Source: Candidatus Heimdallarchaeota archaeon (lineage in GTDB: Archaea; Asgardarchaeota; Heimdallarchaeia; JABLTI01). Taken from it: DNA of 32,817 bases. The position numbers were made by a program, and so were the translations under genes. Position 1 is the stretch's first letter. Each line of letters starts with the position of its first letter. The stretch is taken from positions 1-32,817 of the forward strand of contig JAUWKS010000035.1 in NCBI GenBank assembly GCA_030614005.1, read 5' to 3'. The notes under the pieces are model-generated. The model worked only from the letters and a program-made list of their open reading frames with translations, searched no databases and was not told the DNA's origin. This document shows, one piece after another, positions 14,748 through 24,855 of this stretch.

Positions 14748-16787
14748 TCATTTCTTTTCTTGAAGTTTATTTTCTAGGATTACCGCAAATAATTTTACAA
14801 TTGATTCGAAGAAATCTCGATCGTCTTTTGGGATTTCTTTTGGTTTTTGTGAGCCAAGTTGTAGAGTTCCTAAAAGATTTTTATTGGAATCAAGGATTAC
14901 AAGAGATATAAGAGACTGGGTGTTGAATACTGCTAAACGTTCCTTATATTTCTCTAATATTTTGCTCTTTGAAATATCAGGTGCAAAAATAGCTTTCTTA
15001 GTACTTGCTACTAAAGAAGGTATGGACTTTAGATCATCAACTGGCATTGGTAAGATCTTTCTTTTATCATCTTCACTGAAACCAGTTAATGCTACTGGTT
15101 CTAAAAGGCCTGAATCTTTATTGAAGTGTCTAATTGTTCCAAATTCAAATCCAAGCGTTTCGCTTACTCCTGCTATAAACAAATTGCACATTTCAAAAGG
15201 ATCATCTGCATTCATTGTTGATTCTGCAATAATACGAAAAGTATCTCTATCGCGTTTCAAAGTCGCTTTCACTTGTGTCCAAAGAAGTCTATCATCAAAT
15301 GAAGCTAAAATGCCTTTTACACAACCTTTTAGATCTTTTAAAGGAACTATCTTTAAATTTAGAACTGTTTTTTTTCCCCATTTTGAAATGTAAGTTCTTT
15401 CTGAAAAAATATCCTTACCAGTATCTATACACTGTTGAATATCATTTGATATACCAACTTCAACGAGAAGTGGGAAAGTCAATAAATTAATCTTTTTAGT
15501 CTCTTCTGCAGAAGGAGAACCAAGAATCGTTAAAGCCGTTTTATTTACACTTTGAATGTTTCCATTTAAATCACAGTTTAAAATACCAATAGGCGTTTCT
15601 TGAAACAATTTCATATATTCCTCTCTGCTTTTTCTTAAAGCTTCTTCAGCTTGCTTTCTCTCTGTTATATCTATAATCAAACCTTCCATATGTTTTTTCT
15701 CTTGATTTAAGCTTGCATGTTCTGCTCCCCAAAAAATGGAGCCATCTTTTCGAACTAATTTTACTTCATAATTATGAATGACTCCTACTTTTAGGAGCTT
15801 TCTAACAATTTTCTCTCTTGTTTTATCATTTTGATATAATAATTTTGCAGATATTTTTTTGAATTCTTCTACTGACGAGTAACCAAACATCTCAACTAGT
15901 CTAGAGTTTGCTTCTAAAATTTCTCCTGTATCTTGATTGGTCCTAAACAAACCTACAACAGCATTCTCAAACAAATTCATATAATTTAGTTCACTCTCTT
16001 TATTCTCTGTATTATCAATCATTACTGCTGATATTGATAATAGCTTTCCTTCAAGATTAAATGTACCAATGTTAAATTGTAACCACCATCGTTCTTCATC
16101 ATTTGCAGTTATTATCTTGTATTCAAGTGTCTTAGGAACAATTCCCTTTTGCATATCATTAAAATTCTTTAAGAAGTATTCATGGAAATCTGGATGAATA
16201 ATTTTTTCAATGAAATTTGGTGTTTCTTTCCAATCTCTAATTGAATACCCACTTAAGATTTCCAAGAATTTATCAACCAAAGTATATTTCCCAGAAGGGA
16301 GTTCCATTTTCAAAAAACCTCTGATTTTTTTTGAAAGTTCTTGGTAGTTTTCCTCAAATTCTTCTATCATTTGCTCTAGTTGAGTAACTTTGTGTTCTAA
16401 GTCTTTCTGATAAGTTCGTTTGTTCTTTTCTAATATTGCTCTCTTAATAATTGGGTTTAATCGTATTGATAAATCGGATTTAGGTATATAATCAACTGCA
16501 CCTTTCTTCAGAGCCTCAAGAGCTGCAGAATCATCAATCACTCCTGAGACTATAATAAATGGTGTTTCTGGGGATTCTACTATTGCGATTTCTAATGCTG
16601 CTAAACCATCAAAATTGGGTAAATGATAATCAGCTAAAATTAATTCAAAATCACCTTTTTGAAGAGCTTTAACAAAGTCCTCTCTAGTCTCGACATGCTG
16701 TACAGAACAATCACTACACTCATCAAGTAATATTTCTTTTAGAAGTTTATAATCATTTAAATTATCTTCTAAATAAAGTATCTTCAG
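14748..16787 (-). CDS. REC-PAS-PAS-PAS-GAF sensor protein without kinase domain
   Basis: An open frame extends upstream to a full receiver domain starting CTG-AAG-ATA at 16787. I start there because the canonical receiver opening (x-K-I-L-Y-L-E-D-N) begins with that codon, and SD GAGGCG (16799-16794) is 6 nt away; no ATG, GTG or TTG is available between the stop (16807) and the receiver. The 679 residues are: receiver 1-120 (acid pair E7, D8; phospho-Asp53 in LILADYHLP; Lys in YIPKS), coiled coil, three PAS domains (about 150-275, 275-385, 390-500) and a C-terminal GAF domain ending LENKLQEKK. There is no HisKA or HATPase, so output must be by binding or interaction. An ATTTAAA (TATA on the minus strand, 16831-16837) gives a short leader. 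It is convergent with the receptor gene. Confidence 0.75.
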   Translation of the reverse strand: MKILYLEDNLNDYKLLKEILLDECSDCSVQHVETREDFVKALQKGDFELILADYHLPNFDGLAALEIAIVESPETPFIIVSGVIDDSAALEALKKGAVDYIPKSDLSIRLNPIIKRAILEKNKRTYQKDLEHKVTQLEQMIEEFEENYQELSKKIRGFLKMELPSGKYTLVDKFLEILSGYSIRDWKETPNFIEKIIHPDFHEYFLKNFNDMQKGIVPKTLEYKIITANDEERWWLQFNIGTFNLEGKLLSISAVMIDNTENKESELNYMNLFENAVVGLFRTNQDTGEILEANSRLVEMFGYSSVEEFKKISAKLLYQNDKTREKIVRKLLKVGVIHNYEVKLVRKDGSIFWGAEHASLNQEKKHMEGLIIDITERKQAEEALRKSREEYMKLFQETPIGILNCDLNGNIQSVNKTALTILGSPSAEETKKINLLTFPLLVEVGISNDIQQCIDTGKDIFSERTYISKWGKKTVLNLKIVPLKDLKGCVKGILASFDDRLLWTQVKATLKRDRDTFRIIAESTMNADDPFEMCNLFIAGVSETLGFEFGTIRHFNKDSGLLEPVALTGFSEDDKRKILPMPVDDLKSIPSLVASTKKAIFAPDISKSKILEKYKERLAVFNTQSLISLVILDSNKNLLGTLQLGSQKPKEIPKDDRDFFESIVKLFAVILENKLQEKK

Positions 16788-17201
16788 GGGTGGCGCCTCA
16801 GGATGTTAATATTACCCTCGAAATTTTAGAATTTAAACCCATTTTCACTAGTAATTGTATAAATTACTTATAGAAGTTCTTATTGAAAAATAAATCTTCT
16901 GCTTTGTTGCTTAAAAAAACCAGAATTATTAACTTGTTCTTCTAATTAGTATCAAATTTTCACATTAGTATATTTCCAAGTCTGGAAGAAATGCTAAATT
17001 TAGATGTGTGTGCTACCTTATAGAAAAAAAAATTACTTGTCAAGTGTGTTGTTGTTGACCAAGAAAATATAGTTATTAAAACTTAAGAAATGACAAAAAG
17101 AACACTAAAATTTCAAATAGAAATCTCAAAATTTGCTTATTTGCAGAAGGCTAAAGTTATAATAATGAAATGGAGTAAGATAACTAAAGGAGAAACAACG
17201 A
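16788..17201. promoter_or_regulatory. 414-bp divergent promoter region
   Basis: On the minus strand TATA-like TTTAAAT (16837-16831) serves the REC-PAS gene. On the plus strand TATA-like TTATAATAATG (about 17156-17166) and SD AAAGGAGA (about 17185-17192) serve the TPR-longin gene. Between them I see no ORF and no strong palindrome. Confidence 0.45.
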
Positions 17202-19382
17202 TTGAACGTACCCCGAGATTTCAAAGTCTCAGAAATTGAAAAACTCGTTTACAAAGGACTGTTTGATAAGGCAATAGATACGATTAGCAAAAAAATTACA
17301 AATAGAGATTTAACTATTGATGAAAAATTGAGATTACTTATTCTTAATAGTAATGTAACATACAGACAGGGGAGATATAAGGATTCATTAGTATTGGCAG
17401 AAGAAGCACTGGAAAAGTGTCAAAAGTATAATGATCCTTTACTCGAAACAGATGCATTAATTGAAGTAGCTTCTTCATTATATCGTCTTGGTCGTTTTGA
17501 CGAAAGTTTGGCAATTGTTGAGCGAGGTGAAGAAATTCTTCAAAAGCATGCTGATGTGGAAACTCTACCAGGTAACTCCAGAATGGGTGGGTTGATCAAT
17601 ACAAAAGCCTATATTTATCTTTATACGGGGCAAATAGATCAAGCTTTGAAATTCTATTTAAAACATATTCCAATTTTAGAAAAAAATGCTAACAAAGAAC
17701 ACATTGCTACTGCATTGATAAATATGGGGTTGATAAACAAGGCCAAAGGAAATCTAAAACGAGCACTGATCTATTGCGAAGAAGGGTTGAAATTGAGAGA
17801 AAAAATTGGCAATAAGCAGGATATTGCAGTTGCTTTGAATAATGCTGGGTTGGTTTTACTTTCAAAAGGTGAGTATGATCGTGCATTAGACTATTTCAGT
17901 AAAGGCTTGAAAACTTTCTAGTATACTAATAATAAACATCATATTGCTATGTCCCTAAATAATATTGGACTTATATTTTTGGAAAAGAGTAATTTTGACA
18001 ATGCATTCATTAATTTCAAAAAAGCACTTCTCGCTTTCACTGAAATAGGAAATAAACATAATATTGCTACAACAACAAATAATCTAGGTATTATCTGTCA
18101 TCAGAAAGGAGACTTTGATCAAGCATTAGAATATATGAAACAAAGTTTAGAAGTATTCAAAGAAATTAAGAATGAACAATTAACAGCTTATTTATTGTAT
18201 AATATCGGTTGTATTTACCATCAAAAAAGAAATTTGCCTTTATCTTTAGAATTTCTAAAAGAAAGTTTGGAAATAAAAGAAAAACTCAATAATAAAATTT
18301 CTATCTCTGAATCCCTATTTGAATTAATATATGTCTTTGTTGACATGAACTCCATTAATCAAGCAATGAAATATTTGAAGAAATTACAAGAGATCAATGA
18401 AGAAAACAAAAATAAACTGATTAACCAGTTAACTCTCGTTGGAGAAGGTTTGATACTAAAGAGTAGTAAACGAGCTCGTGATTTTGGAAGAGCCGAAGAA
18501 TTATTTGAACAAGTAGCCAATGACGAGATAATTAAACTAGAAATAACTATACTAGCAATGTTAAATCTTGGTGATTTATTTCTGAAGGAATTAACGCTCA
18601 ATAATGAAGAAGAAATATTTAATGATTTTAATTCCCTCGTTAAAAGATTGTATGAAATAGCAAAAGAACAAAAATCTCATTGGTTACAAGCAGAAACGTT
18701 ATGGTTAAAAGCGAAATTAAGATTAGTGAACTTGGAACCATTTGAAGCACAGAAACTATTAACACAAGCTGAACAAATCACCAAAGAAAGGGGATTAAAA
18801 AGATTAGCAATGAAAATCTCTAGTGAACTTGATGATATGCTTAAACAATATGATACGAAAGAGAAGATTGCGAAAAAAGAGATTTCATTGTCGCAAAGAA
18901 TGAAATCTGTTAATCTAGAAGGGCTAGTAAAGACAATGACTCGGATGGGTGATGTAGATGTTTCATCAAATAATATGGAAACACCAGTGCTTATGCTAAT
19001 AATGACAACAGATGGGTTAGCAATTTTCTCAAAGCAATTCGTCTCTGAGAAACTTGATGATTTGCAAATAGGGGGATTTTTATCATCAATGAATAGCTTT
19101 CTCCAAAGAACAATAGCACCTCTAGGAACAGTTGATCGAATTAAATATTTGAACTATACGTTGCTATTTAAGTCAATTGAGAATGTTCTCTTATGCTATA
19201 TCTTTAAAGGAGAATCATATTTTGCTCTCGAAAAAATTGATAATTTCTTGAAGGTTTTTCATGATTCATCACCAATTTGGCAATATATCAATGAATTCCT
19301 TCAAACAGGTCAACAATTCAATCCTGAAGCGACTTCAGTAGTGAATAATCTCATTGATGAAATTTTCCTAGCAAGTTCTTGA
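17202..19382 (+). pseudogene. TPR-longin protein gene interrupted by an in-frame TAG at 17919-17921
   Basis: TTG 17202 follows SD AAAGGAGA. Residues 1-239 give six TPRs of the LGN/kinesin-light-chain type (LINMGLINKAKGNLKRALIYC, LNNAGLVLLSKGEYDRALDYF). The TAG at 17919 interrupts a TPR whose downstream half continues in the same frame (YTNNKHHIAMSLNNIGLIF), so both halves belong to one 726-residue protein. More TPRs run to about residue 450 of the second part's numbering, and the last 150 residues form a longin/roadblock-like domain (METPVLMLIMTTDGLAIFS). The position of the TAG normally carries Lys, Thr or Glu in the neighbouring repeats. Other genes here end with TAG, so the codon is a normal stop; a nonsense mutation, sequencing error or readthrough are the options. 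A restart at ATG 17949 would give a 477-residue product without SD. Confidence 0.7.
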
Positions 19383-19466
19383 TGATATAAAAAGAGAAAA
19401 GGATTTGCTGGATTTCTACTTTCACTTAAACTTGTGTTGATTTTATTTATTATTTTACCATATTCT

Positions 19467-19509
19467 AAATAATTATAAACGACAAAAATAATCAATTAAT
19501 TGGTAAATA
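19467..19509 (+). promoter_or_regulatory. Promoter block of TPR gene copy B
   Basis: AAATAATTATAA (19467-19478) followed by ACGACAAAAA and ATTAATTGGTAAA up to the ATG. It is near-identical to the block before TPR copy A at 9806-9848; the similarity continues into the first codons. Confidence 0.5.
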
Positions 19510-20826
19510 ATGACTGTAAAAGACTTGAAAAAAGAATCTTCTTCTAAAGAAGAAATCCATGAAGAAATGAAAAGATTGAAAAAAGCTGCTATTTCATCTT
19601 GCCAAAAAGGGGAGTTCCAATCAGCATTTGTATATACAAAAAGATTACAAAGACTTACTAATGAAACAAATAGTAAGACGCTTGAAGGACAAGCATATTT
19701 ACTTGATGCTCAAATTTATTTCACAATGGGTAATCATAAGAAAACGCTAGAACTGACTAAACAAATAATCAAGCAATTTTCAAAAATACCTGTTGTTAAA
19801 GCTTCCTGTTTTAATATAATTGGCTTAATACATTTAAATAGAGGAAATTTCAGTGAGAGTCAAAAATATTTTAAGAAAGCACTTAGAAAAATTAAAAGAG
19901 TTGAGAATTCACAGACTAATAGTTATCGGATTCTATGTAATGTATCAACTATTTATCGGATACAAGGTGATTTTGATAAATCATTATCTACTCTCAATAA
20001 AGTCATTGAGCTAAGTGTAAAAAAACAAGATGAACTTAGTTTACTTTTAGCCTATGGAAATACTGGCAATCTGTATTTGGACTTTCTTATGTATAAGGAA
20101 GCAATAGAAAATTTTCAATCCTGTATACACTATGCTGAAAAGATAAGTGCCCGAAAGCATATTTTAGAAGCTCTACCTCAACTATCTGAAGCTCTGATCA
20201 TGTTAGGTGACTATGAACAAGCTGAAAAAGAAATCAAAAAAGCAAAAACACTAGCTGAGGATCTTGGAATAACTCAATTAATAGCTCTTACAAAAACTAT
20301 CTCCGCTTTATGGTTATACAAAGCAAAAGGAGATCATAATGGTGCTCTAGCTATTGCAAATGAAGTAAATCAGCTTTTCCACACATCTGAAGAAATATTG
20401 GATTATGAATATTTAGTTAGAAATTTAGCGGTAAAAATTATGATAGAACTTGATTTGAATCTATTTCAAGAAGCATTAATTGATATTGAGGATGCATTAA
20501 AAATAATCACCAAATCAAATGCAATAGTCCAGACTATCATATTTTTAAATCTAAAAGGGTTAATTAAATCTTCAGAATTTAATTTTAAAGAAGCACAAAA
20601 AGTTTTACAAACAGCAATTCAGCTTGCAACTAAACATGGTATAAAAAACCATTTAGCAAAAACAAAATGTAATTTGGACTTAATTAAAAACATCGAAAAA
20701 GCTAATAAAGCATATGATGTTGCAATCTCAACTCAACAGAAAGAAGATAAGATGAACCTGGATAAAGTGGACTTACTCGTAATCATTAAGGATTATGTTG
20801 AATATGCTCTCCCAAAGATCAGTTAG
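19510..20826 (+). CDS. TPR-repeat protein, copy B (paralogue of copy A)
   Basis: This also has 438 residues, starts MTVKDLKKESSSKEE and ends YVEYALPKIS, with the same succession of TPR hairpins as copy A (KAAISSCQKGEFQSAFVYTKR, FTMGNHKKTLELTKQIIKQF, YRIQGDFDKSLSTLNKVIEL, YKAKGDHNGALAIANEVNQL). By eye about half of the residues match copy A and there is no gap, with the C-terminal half better conserved than the N-terminal half. It has no membrane segment. The gene is followed at once by a leftover piece of the receptor gene (20933-21109), so it is the first gene of a second, partly deleted copy of the TPR-receptor unit. Partner and function are unknown; as a scaffold it may be a variant of copy A. 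Confidence 0.8.
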   Translation: MTVKDLKKESSSKEEIHEEMKRLKKAAISSCQKGEFQSAFVYTKRLQRLTNETNSKTLEGQAYLLDAQIYFTMGNHKKTLELTKQIIKQFSKIPVVKASCFNIIGLIHLNRGNFSESQKYFKKALRKIKRVENSQTNSYRILCNVSTIYRIQGDFDKSLSTLNKVIELSVKKQDELSLLLAYGNTGNLYLDFLMYKEAIENFQSCIHYAEKISARKHILEALPQLSEALIMLGDYEQAEKEIKKAKTLAEDLGITQLIALTKTISALWLYKAKGDHNGALAIANEVNQLFHTSEEILDYEYLVRNLAVKIMIELDLNLFQEALIDIEDALKIITKSNAIVQTIIFLNLKGLIKSSEFNFKEAQKVLQTAIQLATKHGIKNHLAKTKCNLDLIKNIEKANKAYDVAISTQQKEDKMNLDKVDLLVIIKDYVEYALPKIS

Positions 20827-20932
20827 ATTCTTTTTTTATCTATCTAGTTTTTTTCTCTTTTTCTTCAATTCGATAGGTCCAGTTGTAGACTTCAAATTTC
20901 TTGAAAAAAATTCAACAATAAAGTCTCTAAAT

Positions 20933-21109
20933 AATCTGCTAGAAGAGCATTTATTCATCAACTATTTGTACCCCATGAAATTGAATAGAATAAAACTGAA
21001 TGAAATCAGCCTACAAGATAACAACGTTGCAAAAGTGCTTGATAATTACCTTGAAAACTTCGATGAAGAAGCTACATTAGATATTCATCAGCTAATTGCT
21101 AGGGCATGA
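20933..21109 (+). pseudogene. 3' remnant of the receptor gene (second copy)
   Basis: The DNA matches 14208-14377 of the receptor gene closely (for example CTGCTAGAAGAGCATTTATT at the left end and a shared GAAGCTACATTAGATATTCA). It stays in frame with one extra codon. The encoded piece LLEEHLFINYLYPMKLNR ... DIHQLIARA keeps most residues but ends early at TGA where the parent continues (DRTFKELRI). The reading frame upstream (from 20795) is not receptor-like and overlaps TPR copy B in another frame. The propeller, TSP3, TM and longin parts are missing, so this cannot encode a receptor. Confidence 0.7.
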
Positions 21110-21247
21110 ATGAATGAACTACTTTTTCGAATTTTCAAAAGACTAGTTTAAACTAACCAAATAAAAAACAAATTTTACTTAAAAAGTGTTTATCCAAAAA
21201 GTATTTCAATAATTTAACAGTAACTGATGTTCAAGGACGAGTTTATA

Positions 21248-21601
21248 ATGACCAGGGTGCTAATAGTAGAAGATAATACAAATCTACGAATGATTTTTAA
21301 GATGATTCTAAGTGATGACTTCGAAACTTTCGAAGCAAAAAATGGACTAGAAGCAATTGAGCAATATAATCAACATTCCCCTGATTTAGTTTTAATGGAT
21401 ATCCTTATGCCTGAAATGGATGGCATTGAAGCAACAAAAGAGATAATGAAGATAAATTCTGAAGCAAAAATTGTCGCAATAACAGCTTATTCTTCAAGGT
21501 CGGACGAAATAATTCAAGCAGGGGCAATTGAAGTTCTTAAGAAACCGATTAGAAAGAATGTTCTTATTCAGAAAGTTAAGGAATTTGTCGGTACTGCTTA
21601 A
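21248..21601 (+). CDS. Single-domain response regulator (CheY-like)
   Basis: ATG 21248 follows the purine-rich AAGGACGAG; a further upstream in-frame ATG (21227) is unlikely. The 117 residues are one receiver domain with all key residues: acid pair E8/D9 in LIVEDN, phospho-Asp51 in LVLMDILMPEMDG, Thr/Ser switch in AITAYS, and Lys in LKKPI. There is no output domain, so it is a stand-alone phosphate carrier or interaction switch. The complete histidine kinase follows 214 bp downstream on the same strand, which makes it the likely phosphodonor. After the stop, TAGATA-5 nt-TATCTA (21604-21620) is a small possible hairpin. Confidence 0.9.
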   Translation: MTRVLIVEDNTNLRMIFKMILSDDFETFEAKNGLEAIEQYNQHSPDLVLMDILMPEMDGIEATKEIMKINSEAKIVAITAYSSRSDEIIQAGAIEVLKKPIRKNVLIQKVKEFVGTA

Positions 21602-21815
21602 ATTAGATAAATACTATCTATTAACCTTGTATTTCATGAAATATGTTTACAAACAACAATTTTACTGTTTGAGCTATAAGGTTTGGTTCAATAATTTATT
21701 CTTAGTATTAAACTATTATCTGAAGTTACTTTATTTGTTCTAAATTTGGTTAAAAGAATTTTTATACAACAATGAACTATTAAAGTTATTATTTACATAG
21801 ATAGGTGGAAGGTTA

Positions 21816-24800
21816 ATGAATGATAGTAATTTAGAATTAATTTTAGATGCTATGCCAGGTGGATTACAAATTCTAAATGAGAAAGGAAAATGTACGCATG
21901 TGAATAAAGTTTTTCTAAAAATGTTAGGAAGAAAAAAAGCTGATTTTATAGGGAAAGCATTTTGTGAAGTATCACCACCAATTACTAGTCCCAAATACAG
22001 CAAAACTATAGCTACGCAGATTAAAAAGCAATTAAAAACCGGAGAATCAAAATCCAGATTAGAAATTGATATTATTGACAGATCTGGTAAAAAAATATTT
22101 GTTCATTTTATTTCAAATGTGTTACAAGATGATAAAGGGAAAATTAGTGGAATTCTATGTGTTTTTCGCGATAGAACTGTAGAAAAACAGGCAACAGAAC
22201 ATCTCGAAGCTAGAACTAAAGAATTGGGCGAGTCTGAAGAGTGGTTATCTACAATGCTTAGGTGTATAGGAGATGCCATTATTGCTACGGACTCTAAAGG
22301 TAATGTTAGATTTTTAAATCCCGTGGCTGAAAGCCTAACAGGTTGGAAACAATCTGATGCAATAAAAAAACCGGTTCAAGAAATATTTAATATCATTAAT
22401 GAAAAATCTCGTGAAGAAGTGGAGAATCCTGTAGAAAGAGCTATACGCGAAGGTGTTGTCGTAGGCTTAGCTAATCATACAATCCTACTATCTAAAGATG
22501 GAAAGGAAATACCAATTGACGATAGTGGTGCGCCAATAAAAGATAAAGAAGGGAACATCACAGGCGCTGTTTTAATTTTTCGAGATATCACCGAGCGCAA
22601 GAAGGCAGAGGAAGAACTTAATATAAAAGATATTGCTTTCTGTGCTTCTCTTTCTGCTCAAAGCATAGCTGACAAAAATGGAATAATCTATCTTGTTAAT
22701 CCTGCATTTATAGAATTATGGGGTTATAGTTCATCTGAAGAAGCAATTGGAAATTCAGTTGGTAGTTTTTTCTTTAATTCTAACGATGCTGAACCAATCC
22801 TTAAAGCACTCACAGAAACAGGCCAATGGAAAGGAGAATTTTTAGCAAAGAAACAAGATGGATCTAAGTTTATTTCACAAGGTTTTGCCTCTGCTATTTA
22901 TAGCGATAAGGGAGAACACATTGGATTTCAATCTGCTAATCTCAATATTACTGAGCGCAAGAAAGTAGAGGAAGAACTTGAGCAGAAAACAATGGAGTTA
23001 AATGAACGGTATAAAGAACTTAATTGTCTCTATGGGATTTCCAAACTAAAATCCAAAGAGAATTTATCACTAGAAGATTTTATTATGAAATCAGTTGAGC
23101 TAATTCAACCTGCCTTACAATACCCAGAAATTACTTGTGCTAGAATTATTCTAGAAGAAAAAGAGTATAAAACAGCAAACTTTAAAGAAACTCAATGGTG
23201 TTTGAATGCTAGTATTATAACTCGCGAAAGGAAAATAGGACTTTTGGATATTTGTTATTTGGAAGAAAAACCGATTCTTTTCGAGGGGCCCTTTCTCAAA
23301 GAAGAAAGGAATTTGATTAATTCTTTAGCGATATTTATTGGTGATTACATAACCAATTTACAAGTTGATAAAGAGTTGAAAAAATATTCTGAACAACTGG
23401 AAGAAATGGTTGAAACTCGTTCAAAACAATTTATTGAAAGTGAGAATCGCTTAAATGAGTTTATCAACTCATCAACAGAAATATTTATTCTTTTGGATTC
23501 CGAATTGAATTTTAAAATGATTAATGATATAGGATTGAAATTTTATGGATTAACTCAAAAGGAATTTATAAATCGAAACATATCTGAGATAATTCCGGGA
23601 TTTAAACAAACAGCAAGATACAAAGAATATTACAATGTGATTAAAACAGGTATTTCTGTTTCATTTGATGATACTATCACTTTCAACAATAGAGAAATAG
23701 TTCTTAATATTAGAGCATTCAAAGTAGTCGAAGGGCTTGGTCTAATTTATACTGATATTACTGAGAAACATTTAGCTGAGGAAAAGCTTCGAAAAAGTGA
23801 AGCCAGTCTTTCTTTAGCCCAACGAATTGCTCATTTAGGTAGTTGGGATTTGGATATTATAAATAATATTTTGACTTGGTCTAATGAGGTTTATCGAATG
23901 TTTGATTTAACTCCCCAAGAGTTTGCAGCAACACATGAAGCATTTATGGAAAGGGTTCATCCCGATGATAGAGAAATAGTTCAAGCTGCTGTTGATAAAG
24001 CATGGGAGGATAAAGGGCTATATAGCATAGACCATCGGATTATATTAAAAGATGATTCAGAACGTTTTGTTCATGAACACGCCGAAATAATTTCTGATGA
24101 ACATGGTAATGCAATTAGGATGATTGGGACAGTTCAAGATATTACTGAGAAAAAATTGTTGGAAGAAAAAATCGCAAAACAAGAAAAGCTTGCTCTTCTT
24201 GGACGTTTAGTTGGTGGAATAGGTCACGAACTTCGCAACCCATTGGGTTCAATAAAGAACGCAGCATACTTCCTTAAACTGGTTATCGACGATGCGGATC
24301 CTGAAGTGAAAGAAACTCTAACGATACTAGAAAAAGAAGTTAATGCTAGTGAGAAAATCATTACTAACCTTCTCAGTTTCGCTAGCACAAAACCACTTGT
24401 TAAGGTAAAAATTAATATCAATGAAATTATCGAAAAAACCTTAGCACACATTGTAGTACCAAATAATATTAAAATTGAAACCCGGTTGAGCAAGAAGATA
24501 CCAATTGTTTATGCTGATCCAGATCAGCTCACTCAAGTTCTTCTAAACCTCATAAACAATGGTATCCAAGCAATAGAAAATGAAGGAAAATTAATCATAA
24601 AAACTTCTTCTAAAGATTCCGAATCAATTGTGATAGAAATATCGGATACTGGAATCGGTATGAGCAAGGAAGTTCAAAAAAGACTTTTCGAACCACTTTA
24701 TACTACTAAAGCCAAAGGTATTGGTCTTGGTTTAGTAATTACAAAAACGATTATTGAAAAGCATAATGGAAATATCCAAATTCAAAGTGAAGTGTCAAAA

Positions 24801-24851
24801 GGTAGTACATTCACAATAAACTTACCCATCGGTTTAAGTAAGAAGGGATAA
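21816..24851 (+). CDS. Multi-PAS sensor histidine kinase
   Basis: The protein has 1011 residues; ATG follows SD GGTGGAAGG and a TATA-like TTTTTATACAA (about 21759-21769). No signal peptide or TM helix: a cytoplasmic sensor. Domains: PAS 1 (from residue 1), PAS 2 (about 145-260), PAS 3 (about 265-385), a GAF-like or linker block (about 400-530) with coiled coil, PAS 4 (about 545-650), PAS 5 with PAC (about 665-785), then HisKA and HATPase. His804 lies in GIGHELRNPL; the N box is DQLTQVLLNLINNGIQAI, G1 is ISDTGIGM, F box LFEPLYTT and G2 GIGLGLVI, so the kinase is complete. The tandem receiver gene starts 4 nt after its stop, so this kinase and receivers are one operon. Confidence 0.92.
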   Translation: MNDSNLELILDAMPGGLQILNEKGKCTHVNKVFLKMLGRKKADFIGKAFCEVSPPITSPKYSKTIATQIKKQLKTGESKSRLEIDIIDRSGKKIFVHFISNVLQDDKGKISGILCVFRDRTVEKQATEHLEARTKELGESEEWLSTMLRCIGDAIIATDSKGNVRFLNPVAESLTGWKQSDAIKKPVQEIFNIINEKSREEVENPVERAIREGVVVGLANHTILLSKDGKEIPIDDSGAPIKDKEGNITGAVLIFRDITERKKAEEELNIKDIAFCASLSAQSIADKNGIIYLVNPAFIELWGYSSSEEAIGNSVGSFFFNSNDAEPILKALTETGQWKGEFLAKKQDGSKFISQGFASAIYSDKGEHIGFQSANLNITERKKVEEELEQKTMELNERYKELNCLYGISKLKSKENLSLEDFIMKSVELIQPALQYPEITCARIILEEKEYKTANFKETQWCLNASIITRERKIGLLDICYLEEKPILFEGPFLKEERNLINSLAIFIGDYITNLQVDKELKKYSEQLEEMVETRSKQFIESENRLNEFINSSTEIFILLDSELNFKMINDIGLKFYGLTQKEFINRNISEIIPGFKQTARYKEYYNVIKTGISVSFDDTITFNNREIVLNIRAFKVVEGLGLIYTDITEKHLAEEKLRKSEASLSLAQRIAHLGSWDLDIINNILTWSNEVYRMFDLTPQEFAATHEAFMERVHPDDREIVQAAVDKAWEDKGLYSIDHRIILKDDSERFVHEHAEIISDEHGNAIRMIGTVQDITEKKLLEEKIAKQEKLALLGRLVGGIGHELRNPLGSIKNAAYFLKLVIDDADPEVKETLTILEKEVNASEKIITNLLSFASTKPLVKVKININEIIEKTLAHIVVPNNIKIETRLSKKIPIVYADPDQLTQVLLNLINNGIQAIENEGKLIIKTSSKDSESIVIEISDTGIGMSKEVQKRLFEPLYTTKAKGIGLGLVITKTIIEKHNGNIQIQSEVSKGSTFTINLPIGLSKKG

Positions 24852-24855
24852 TACA

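Noticed and set aside
17919..17921. TAG as a reassigned (pyrrolysine) codon throughout the genome
   Set aside because: At least three complete genes in the window end in TAG at natural protein ends, so TAG functions as a stop here; only a local readthrough remains possible.
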